A DNA stretch of 18,648 nt, taken from NCBI GenBank assembly GCA_947367415.1, contig CANBEE010000014.1, forward strand, positions 1 through 18,648, in the 5' to 3' direction. Position numbers and translations under genes: made by a program. This stretch comes from an uncultured Bacteroidales bacterium. GTDB taxonomy: Bacteria; Bacteroidota; Bacteroidia; Bacteroidales; Bacteroidaceae. The number at the start of each line of letters is the position of its first letter. Position 1 is the stretch's first letter. Below the pieces are notes generated by a model that saw nothing but the letters and a program-made list of their open reading frames with translations, had not been told where the DNA came from and did not search any database. Positions 7,436 through 13,608 of this stretch are shown here, piece by piece.

Positions 7436-9256
7436 ATGATGAAAAAGTTTATCCTTTTATACCTTCTCGTCTCCCTCTCAACAACAACGGCAACAGCCCA
7501 AGAGATTCCCCAAGTAGCCAACGTGCTGGCCCGAAACACCACCTCGCTGAACGGAGAGTGGAACTACATCGTCGACGTGCAGGAAGAGGGCTACTACGAC
7601 TATCGCATGAACCCCATGCGGTGGGGCTTCTTTGCCGACGCCAAGCCCAAGCGTCCCGAAGACCTCATTGAGTACGACTTCGACAAGTCGCCCACGATGC
7701 ACGTGCCGGGCGACTGGAACACACAAGACCCACAGCTCTTCTTCTATGAGGGCACGGTGTGGCTGAAGCGCAGCTTCGAGTATCACCCCGAGGAGGGACG
7801 CCGCACACTGCTCTACTTCGGTGCTGTCAACTACGACACCCATGTATATGTCAACGGGCGCAAGGCAGGACACCACATAGGCGGGTTCACCCCCTTCAAC
7901 TACGACGTCACCGACCTTATGCGTGATGGCAGCAACACCGTCATCGTGAAGGTCGACAACAAGCGCCATGCCGAAGCTGTGCCCACGCAGATCTTCGACT
8001 GGTGGAACTACGGCGGCATCACTCGCGACGTGATGCTCGTGAGCGTAGCGCCCACCTATGTAGAGAACTACAAGCTGAGCCTCGACAAGACCCCTACAGG
8101 CAAGAAAAGCCAACGGCAGATTACCTTCAGCGCCAAGCTCAACAAGGCCGAGGCCGGACAGACCGTCACCCTCAGCATCCCCGAGCTCAAGGTGAAGCAG
8201 CAGCTGGCCACCACAGCCGACGGCACCGTACAGACCGCCCTCAAGGTAAAGAACCTGCAACTATGGTCGCCCGAGAGTCCCAAGCGCTACCACGTAGAGA
8301 TAGGTCTGGGCAGCGAAGTGATGGTCGACTCCATCGGCTTCCGCACCATAGAGGGCCGCGGCAAACAGCTACTACTCAATGGTAAGCCTATCTTCCTCAA
8401 GGGCATCTGTCTTCACGAAGAGAAACCATATGGTGGCGGACGTGCCAACTCTACCGCTGATGCCCACACCCTGCTCACCTGGGCCAAGGAGTTGGGATGC
8501 AACTTCGTGCGCCTGGCACACTACCCGCACAACGAATACACCATTCGCGAGGCCGAACGCATGGGCATCCTGGTATGGTCAGAGATACCCGTATACTGGA
8601 CCATCGCATGGACCAACCCGCAAACCTACCAGAATGCCGAGCACCAGCTCACCGACATGATCAGCCGCGACCAAAACCGCGCCAACGTAATCATCTGGTC
8701 TATCGCCAATGAGACTCCCCACTCTGCCGAGCGCGATCAGTTTCTCGGTCGCCTAGCACAGCACGCCCGCAGCCTCGACGACACCCGCCTCATCTCCATG
8801 GCCATGGAGGTAGGCTCGGCCTCGAACTACCACAACCGCCTGCGCGACAATATGCACGAGTACGTCGATGTAGTATCGTTCAACCAATACATCGGCTGGT
8901 ACCGTGACGTCAACGATGCCGCCAAGATGACTTGGGAGATACCGTATGACAAGCCCGTCATCGTGAGCGAGTTTGGCGGTGGCGCCAAGTATGGTCTGCA
9001 TGGTGAGAAGAACCAGCGCTGGACCGAGGAGTTTCAGGAAAACCTCTACCGTGAGAACCTCTCCATGCTCGACAAGATAGACGGACTGGCAGGTACCACC
9101 CCATGGATACTCAAGGACTTCCGCTCACCTCGCCGCGTGCTCCCCGGCATACAGGACTACTACAACCGCAAGGGCCTGCTCTCGGACGATGGCGAGAAGA
9201 AGAAAGCTTGGCATGTGCTCAAGGCTTGGTACGAGAAGAAAGAATTAGGTAAATAA
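7436..9256 (+). CDS. Secreted GH2 beta-glucuronidase-like glycoside hydrolase
   Basis: This 606-residue exo-acting GH2 enzyme has a signal peptide ending ATA|Q (cut near residue 21). The jelly-roll domain (about 30-210) includes PGDWNTQ (91-97) and WNYGGITRDV (190-199), the immunoglobulin-like domain spans about 210-305, and the TIM barrel about 310-600. The acid/base is Glu426 in WSIANETP and the nucleophile is Glu512 in VIVSEFGGG. An NxK triplet (Asn577-Arg578-Lys579, YNRKGLLS) sits where E. coli GusA has the Asn-Lys-Lys that binds the glucuronate carboxylate. That favours beta-glucuronidase over beta-galactosidase, and galacturonidase remains possible. The loop after the GICLHEE motif is short compared with the active-site loop of GusA. 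The gene follows the pectate lyase after 101 bp and precedes a flavin reductase gene by 23 bp. Confidence 0.92.
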   Translation: MMKKFILLYLLVSLSTTTATAQEIPQVANVLARNTTSLNGEWNYIVDVQEEGYYDYRMNPMRWGFFADAKPKRPEDLIEYDFDKSPTMHVPGDWNTQDPQLFFYEGTVWLKRSFEYHPEEGRRTLLYFGAVNYDTHVYVNGRKAGHHIGGFTPFNYDVTDLMRDGSNTVIVKVDNKRHAEAVPTQIFDWWNYGGITRDVMLVSVAPTYVENYKLSLDKTPTGKKSQRQITFSAKLNKAEAGQTVTLSIPELKVKQQLATTADGTVQTALKVKNLQLWSPESPKRYHVEIGLGSEVMVDSIGFRTIEGRGKQLLLNGKPIFLKGICLHEEKPYGGGRANSTADAHTLLTWAKELGCNFVRLAHYPHNEYTIREAERMGILVWSEIPVYWTIAWTNPQTYQNAEHQLTDMISRDQNRANVIIWSIANETPHSAERDQFLGRLAQHARSLDDTRLISMAMEVGSASNYHNRLRDNMHEYVDVVSFNQYIGWYRDVNDAAKMTWEIPYDKPVIVSEFGGGAKYGLHGEKNQRWTEEFQENLYRENLSMLDKIDGLAGTTPWILKDFRSPRRVLPGIQDYYNRKGLLSDDGEKKKAWHVLKAWYEKKELGK

Positions 9257-9279
9257 GAATATAGACCAAAGTATATAGC

Positions 9280-9843
9280 ATGAAAAGTTTCGGACAGAGG
9301 GCGTGGGTACTCCCACAACCGGTGCTGATTATCGGCACATACAACAGCGACGGCACTCCCAACGCAATGAATGCGGCATGGGGCGGACAGTGGGACAGCA
9401 AGGAGATTATGATTTCCATGGGCTCGCATGCTACTACGGACAACCTAGGCCGATGCGGAGAGTTTACCGTGGCCTTTGCCACAAAGGGGACGATGGTGGC
9501 AGCCGACTTCGTGGGTATCGTAAGTGCCAAGGACGACCCTCTGAAGATACAAAAGACGGGGTGGACGGCCGTGAAGGCGGACAACGTGAATGCACCGGTG
9601 TTCACCGACTTCCCCATAACACTGGAGTGCCGCATACTGCGCAAGATTGACGAGACGGCCGACGGATACAACATCGTGGCAGAGATTGTCAACATCCTCG
9701 TGGACGAGCGTTACTTAGCTGCCGACGGCAAGCCCGATGTGGAGAAGATGCAACTCATCACCTACGAACCCGTACACCATGGCTATGTGGTGCTGGGCGA
9801 GCGCGTTGGCAATGCGTTTGTCGAAGGCAAGAAGCTAAAATAA
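9280..9843 (+). CDS. Flavin reductase family protein (FMN-binding split barrel)
   Basis: This 187-residue cytosolic protein resembles the flavin reductase-like / flavoredoxin group (Pfam PF01613). The opening runs VLPQPVLIIGTYNSDGTPNAMNAAWGG, a typical first strand pair for this fold, and ISMGSHATTDNL (45-56) matches the FMN-phosphate-contacting region. EFTVAFATKG (61-70) and DFPITLECRIL (110-120) are further family-like blocks. No signal peptide is present. It probably binds FMN and moves electrons from NAD(P)H or a partner protein; its substrate cannot be read from sequence. It follows the GH2 gene by 23 bp and precedes the GNAT gene by 17 bp, suggesting one transcript, although no functional link to the CAZymes is evident. 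Confidence 0.88.
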   Translation: MKSFGQRAWVLPQPVLIIGTYNSDGTPNAMNAAWGGQWDSKEIMISMGSHATTDNLGRCGEFTVAFATKGTMVAADFVGIVSAKDDPLKIQKTGWTAVKADNVNAPVFTDFPITLECRILRKIDETADGYNIVAEIVNILVDERYLAADGKPDVEKMQLITYEPVHHGYVVLGERVGNAFVEGKKLK

Positions 9844-9860
9844 CCACACAGAAAAGATAT

Positions 9861-10421
9861 ATGCAAGAAAACGACAGGACACACGGCAGGAACCCCGAAG
9901 AGACCGCAAGGCTACGCTTCCGCCCTTGGGTAGAGGAAGATGCGGAGATGCTCTTCAAGCATGCCTCTGACCCTGACGTGGGTCCTCGGGCGGGCTGGCC
10001 TCCCCATCAGTCGGTAGAGGAGAGCCGCGAGGTCATCAAGGCGGTGTTTGCCAATGACCATACCTGGGCGATAGAGCTGAAGGAGACGGGCGAACTGATC
10101 GGATGCATCGGCTACTACCCTCACGAGGAGAGCAATATCGGGATAGGCGAGATGGATGCCGAACTGGGTTACTGGATAGCCAAGTCCTACTGGAACCGGG
10201 GATTGTGCACCGAGGCGTTACGCAGGATGGTGGACTACTGCTTCAACACGAAGGGATACGTGACGCTATGGAGCGACTTCTTCGTGGACAACCCCGCCTC
10301 AGGGCGCGTGATGGAGAAATGCGGATTCCGCGACACGGGCGAGGTGAACTGGCTGAGCCATCTCTACCGGGGCGATGAGCAACCGGTGAAGGTGATGCGG
10401 CTGGACTATGCGCTGGAATAA
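9861..10421 (+). CDS. GNAT family N-acetyltransferase (RimJ/RimL-like)
   Basis: This 186-residue cytosolic protein transfers an acetyl group from acetyl-CoA to an amine that cannot be determined here. The fold signature begins at ARLRFRPWVEEDAEML (16-31), continues with ELIGCIGYYP (78-87) and AELGYWIAKSYWNRGLCTEAL (100-120), which includes the acetyl-CoA pyrophosphate loop around WNRGLCTEA, and ends with DNPASGRVMEKCGF (143-156). This layout is the RimJ/RimL-type acetyltransferase group. The first 15 residues (MQENDRTHGR...) are longer and more polar than usual, but no later ATG precedes the conserved block. It lies 17 bp after the flavin reductase gene and is the last intact gene before a decayed region. 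Confidence 0.92.
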   Translation: MQENDRTHGRNPEETARLRFRPWVEEDAEMLFKHASDPDVGPRAGWPPHQSVEESREVIKAVFANDHTWAIELKETGELIGCIGYYPHEESNIGIGEMDAELGYWIAKSYWNRGLCTEALRRMVDYCFNTKGYVTLWSDFFVDNPASGRVMEKCGFRDTGEVNWLSHLYRGDEQPVKVMRLDYALE

Positions 10422-10467
10422 TGAAAAGAGACCCCTAACCCGATTGCAATGGATATTTCCACGACAG

Positions 10468-10495
10468 TGTCATCCCGAGCGAAGAGAGGGATCTC
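10468..10495. repeat. Dispersed TGTCATCCCGAGCG-type repeat
   Basis: The sequence starts TGTCATCCCGAGCGAAG and ends GAGGGATCTC. ATCCC (10472-10476) can pair with GGGAT (10488-10492). This closely resembles the widespread bacterial intergenic repeat TCATCC(C/T)GAGCG(A)AGCGA(A/G)GGATCTC, here with one or two changes. It sits between the GNAT gene and the pseudogene scar. Confidence 0.65.
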
Positions 10496-10521
10496 GCCAA
10501 TATAAAACTCAAGAAAAAGAT

Positions 10522-10671
10522 ATGAAAGTATTACTTATCAACGATAGTCCCCGTCAACAGGGGAACACAGCCACGGCACTGGCAGAGGTGGCCCGCCAGT
10601 TGGCTACCGAGGGCATAGAGAACGAATAGGTATGGATAGGCAATAAGCCGGTGCGCGGATGCATCGCCTGC
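10522..10671 (+). pseudogene. 5' stub of a flavodoxin-fold NAD(P)H/FMN reductase gene
   Basis: ATG 10522 opens MKVLLINDSPRQQGNTATAL, the start of the flavodoxin-like NADPH-dependent FMN reductase / iron-sulfur flavoprotein family; the usual motif is INGSPR and here it is INDSPR. A TAG at 10627-10629 stops translation after 35 residues. The frame then resumes with VWIGNKPVRGCIAC, the family's next conserved strand and Cys motif, until about 10671. There the homology ends abruptly and hydrolase sequence begins. Intact family members are about 180-200 residues, so roughly three quarters of the gene is missing. A C-to-T change of a CAG codon could explain the stop. The gene is certainly broken; the original function is inferred from about 50 residues. 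Confidence 0.82.
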
Positions 10672-11030
10672 TGGCTCCGGCATCGGTGCTTAAGAATGCT
10701 TGCCGCAATGGCCGACTCTTCGACGCCCAGTTCAACCCTGCCGACCCACCCGAATATGTGCGCTGTTTCAAACTGATAAAGTTGGGGCGCGAGTATCTGC
10801 TGAGCACACAGCAGCTCGACATCTACGGTACAACCAAGCCATACCAAGGGCCTGTGAGAATCATCCACGGCGGCAACGACCGACTGGTGCCGATGTGGTG
10901 CAGCGAGGACTTCAAGAAGACCTACGGCGAGGCAGCCGAACTGATAGTCGTGGAGGACGAGAATCACTGCCTGAGCAAGAAGACCCGAAAGGTGGCCGAA
11001 CTGGTAACGGCATTCTTCGATGCAAAGTAG
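10668..11030 (+). pseudogene. 3' remnant of an alpha/beta hydrolase gene
   Basis: In the frame ending at TAG 11028-11030, sequence from LLAPASVLKNA onward matches the C-terminal half of a serine alpha/beta hydrolase. It includes QFNPADPPEYV, the cap-like GREYLLSTQQLDIYG, the strand VRIIHGGNDRLVP with the catalytic-acid Asp, and DENHCLS with the catalytic His. The nucleophile Ser and the whole N-terminal half are missing, leaving about 120 of an expected 260 or so residues. An ATG at 10659 is in frame and could allow a 123-residue product, but that ATG lies in the reductase stub and the product could not be catalytic. The junction with the stub is at about 10668-10674. Confidence 0.85.
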
Positions 11031-11105
11031 ACATAGGCAACATATAAGCGAATATTATTATGCACAAAAAAGGTACTAACAACCACTATTCTAAAAAGAA
11101 TTGCT

Positions 11106-11113
11106 TACCTTTG
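11106..11113 (+). promoter_or_regulatory. Bacteroidetes-type -7 box for the Nfn gene
   Basis: TACCTTTG fits the TAnnTTTG -7 element of Bacteroidetes sigma factors exactly and lies 69 bp before the ATG at 11183. The upstream stretch is A-rich, with no clear TTTG -33 box at normal spacing. Transcription would start near 11120, giving a leader of about 60 nt. This sits in the 152-bp gap between the hydrolase remnant and the Nfn gene; I see nothing else in the gap. Confidence 0.7.
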
Positions 11114-11182
11114 TGCCCTATTGATAATAAAATGTCATCAAACGAACGAAAATTAGATACAAAATAACAAATACAGACCACT

Positions 11183-13522
11183 ATGTATACCGTAGTAAGC
11201 AAACAACAGTTTTCTGAGAAGGTTTTCAAACTAGAGATTACCGCTCCGCTCATTGCACGTTCACGCAAGGCGGGTCACTTCGTTATAGTACGCCTCGGCG
11301 AGAAGGGTGAGCGCGTACCCCTCACCATTGCTGGTGCCGACATTGAGAAGGGCACCATCACCTTGGTTATCCAGAAGGTAGGCCATTCATCTACACAAAT
11401 CTGCGACCTCAACGTAGGCGACCAGATTGCCGATATCGTAGGTCCTCTAGGCCAGGCCACCCACATCGATAATTTCGGCACGGTAGTGTGTGCCGGTGGT
11501 GGCGTAGGTGTAGCTCCCATGCTCCCCATCATACAGGCGCTGAAGGCTGCAGGCAACCGCGTCATCTCCGTGCTGGCAGGCCGCTCCAAAGACCTTATTA
11601 TATTAGAGGAGGAGGTGCGCCAAAGCTCTGACGAGGTAGTCATCATGACCGACGACGGCTCATACGGCACCAAGGGTCTCGTGACCGAAGGTATCGAGAG
11701 CATCATCCAGCGCGAGAAGGTGGACAAGTGCTTCGCCATCGGCCCCGCCATCATGATGAAGTTCGTATGCCTCCTCACCAAGAAATATGAAATCCCCACA
11801 GACGTATCGCTCAACACCATCATGGTAGACGGTACAGGTATGTGCGGTGCATGCCGTATCACCGTAGGCGGCAAGACCAAGTTTGTATGTGTCGACGGCC
11901 CCGAGTTTGATGGCCACCAAGTGGACTTCGACGAGATGCTCAAGCGCATGGGTGCCTTCAAGGACATCGAGGTTACCGAGATGGAGAAGCCCGAACATAC
12001 ACATCCTGTACTCTCTGAGAACTCGGAGTGCTCAGAAAACTCAGAGTGCTCAGAGAACTCTGCAACTACTCCCGTCGACATCGACCGCAACAGCGAGTGG
12101 CGCGAGGAGCTGCGCAAGAGCATAAAGGCCAAGGAGCGCACACAGATAGAGCGCTGCGTGATGCCCGAGCTCGCCCCCGACTACCGTCGCCACCAGTTGC
12201 GCGAAGAGGTAAACCAGGGCCTCACCATGGAGCAGGCTCTCACCGAGGCCAAGCGTTGTCTCGACTGTGCCAACCCCACCTGTATGGAGGGTTGCCCCGT
12301 AGGCATCAATATCCCCTCATTTGTAAAGAATATCGAGCGTGGCGAGATTCTCGAAGCTGCCCGCGTGCTCAAGCTCACCTCTGCCCTACCCGCCGTGTGT
12401 GGCCGCGTATGTCCACAGGAGAAGCAGTGTGAGAGCCGCTGTATGCACCTCAAGATGGGTCACAAGCCTGTGGCTATCGGTTACCTCGAGCGCTTCGCTG
12501 CCGACTATGAGCGCGAGAGCGGCAAGGCTGCCAAGCCCGTCGTAGCTCCTGCCAACGGTATCAAGGTGGCTGTAGTAGGCTCAGGTCCTGCAGGCCTCTC
12601 CTTCGCTGGCGACATGGCTAAGCAAGGCTTCGACGTTACCGTCTTCGAGGCATTGCACGAGATTGGTGGAGTATTGAAATATGGTATCCCCGAGTTCCGC
12701 TTGCCCAACCACATCGTGGATGTAGAGATTGAGGGACTGCGCCAGATGGGCGTACACTTCGAGAAGGATTGCATCATCGGTAAGACCATCACCGTAGAGC
12801 AGCTCGAGGCCGAGGGCTACAAGGGCATCTTCATCGCTTCAGGTGCCGGCCTTCCCAACTTCATGAACATCCCCGGTGAGAACAGCACAGGTATCTTCTC
12901 ATCGAACGAATACCTCACCCGCGTAAACCTCATGGATGCTTCGAATCCCGAGACCGACACTCCCGTCATCTTCGGTAAGCGCGTAGCCGTTATCGGTGGT
13001 GGTAACACCGCTATGGACTCTGTGCGCACCGCCCTGCGTCTCGGTGCCGAGCGTGCCATGATCATCTATCGCCGTAGCGAAGAGGAGATGCCTGCCCGTC
13101 TCGAGGAGGTGAAGCATGCCAAGGAGGAGGGCGTAGAGTTCCTCACCCTGCACAACCCCATCGAGTATATCGCCGACGAAAAGGGTCGCGTGAAGCAGGT
13201 AGTACTGCAGAAGATGGAGCTTGGTGAGCCTGACGCCAGTGGTCGCCGTAGCCCTGTGGCTATTCCCGGTGCTACTGAGACTATCGATATCGACATGGCT
13301 ATCGTAGCCGTAGGTGTGAGCCCCAACCCCATCGTGCCCACCTCAGTGAAGGGTCTCGAACTCGGTCGTAAGAACACCATCGCCGTGAACGACGACATGC
13401 AGTCAAACATCCCCACCATCTATGCCGGTGGCGACATTGTACGCGGAGGTGCTACCGTAATCCTCGCTATGGGTGACGGACGCCGTGCTGCAGCCGCTAT
13501 GGCAACCAAGCTGAAAGGATAA
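11183..13522 (+). CDS. Fused NfnA-NfnB-type ferredoxin:NADP+ oxidoreductase
   Basis: This 779-residue protein joins two proteins that are separate subunits in other bacteria. Residues 1-265 are the NfnA/PyrK-like FAD and NAD-binding part (CAGGGVGVAPMLP at 103-115). Its [2Fe-2S] site reads Asp216, Cys221, Cys224 and Cys236; an Asp in place of the first Cys is known from NfnA. Residues 305-779 are the NfnB/GltD-like part: eight cysteines (359, 362, 367, 371, 406, 410, 416, 420) for two [4Fe-4S] clusters, VVGSGPAGLSFAG (464-476) for FAD, and VIGGGNTAMDSVRTA (603-617) for NADP. The family couples NADH, NADPH and ferredoxin by flavin-based electron bifurcation. Databases often name such fusions dihydroorotate dehydrogenase B subunit/glutamate synthase, but no pyrD or gltB is present here. 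The linker at 278-294 contains tandem SENSEC repeats. It is monocistronic between a promoter and a terminator. Confidence 0.9.
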   Translation: MYTVVSKQQFSEKVFKLEITAPLIARSRKAGHFVIVRLGEKGERVPLTIAGADIEKGTITLVIQKVGHSSTQICDLNVGDQIADIVGPLGQATHIDNFGTVVCAGGGVGVAPMLPIIQALKAAGNRVISVLAGRSKDLIILEEEVRQSSDEVVIMTDDGSYGTKGLVTEGIESIIQREKVDKCFAIGPAIMMKFVCLLTKKYEIPTDVSLNTIMVDGTGMCGACRITVGGKTKFVCVDGPEFDGHQVDFDEMLKRMGAFKDIEVTEMEKPEHTHPVLSENSECSENSECSENSATTPVDIDRNSEWREELRKSIKAKERTQIERCVMPELAPDYRRHQLREEVNQGLTMEQALTEAKRCLDCANPTCMEGCPVGINIPSFVKNIERGEILEAARVLKLTSALPAVCGRVCPQEKQCESRCMHLKMGHKPVAIGYLERFAADYERESGKAAKPVVAPANGIKVAVVGSGPAGLSFAGDMAKQGFDVTVFEALHEIGGVLKYGIPEFRLPNHIVDVEIEGLRQMGVHFEKDCIIGKTITVEQLEAEGYKGIFIASGAGLPNFMNIPGENSTGIFSSNEYLTRVNLMDASNPETDTPVIFGKRVAVIGGGNTAMDSVRTALRLGAERAMIIYRRSEEEMPARLEEVKHAKEEGVEFLTLHNPIEYIADEKGRVKQVVLQKMELGEPDASGRRSPVAIPGATETIDIDMAIVAVGVSPNPIVPTSVKGLELGRKNTIAVNDDMQSNIPTIYAGGDIVRGGATVILAMGDGRRAAAAMATKLKG
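12014..12064 (+). repeat. 18-bp tandem repeat encoding SENSEC in the Nfn linker
   Basis: Two full 18-bp units (12014-12031 and 12032-12049) and a 15-bp partial unit (12050-12064) encode SENSEC, SENSEC, SENSA. The units differ at only a few bases, as expected for recent slippage. The repeat is in frame and lies exactly between the NfnA-like and NfnB-like domains. It adds two cysteines (283 and 289) outside the recognised cluster ligands. Confidence 0.88.
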
Positions 13523-13537
13523 TATAACACTATACAT

Positions 13538-13587
13538 AAAGAGAATCGTCTTGCTACATATTCTGTATGCAAGACGATTCTCTTTTT
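13538..13587 (+). terminator. Bidirectional intrinsic terminator between nfn and the helicase gene
   Basis: AAAGAGAATCGTCTTGC (13538-13554) pairs perfectly with GCAAGACGATTCTCTTT (13569-13585), a 17-bp stem with a small upper extension. It is followed by a T-run (13583-13587) on the + strand; the A-run at 13538-13540 gives a shorter T-run on the - strand. It lies 16 bp after the nfn stop and 22 bp past the stop of the convergent helicase gene, so it can serve both. Confidence 0.9.
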
Positions 13588-13608
13588 CATGCTGAGCCTA
13601 CCGGTTAG

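Noticed and set aside
10468..10495. Terminator after the GNAT gene
   Set aside because: The possible stem is only 5 bp with an 11-nt loop and no T-run; it fits a known dispersed repeat better.
10659..11030. 123-codon open frame as an intact small hydrolase
   Set aside because: It lacks the nucleophile serine and the N-terminal half, and its ATG comes from the neighbouring reductase stub.
12014..12064. CRISPR-like array
   Set aside because: The 18-bp units are directly adjacent with no spacers and are in frame as SENSEC codons.
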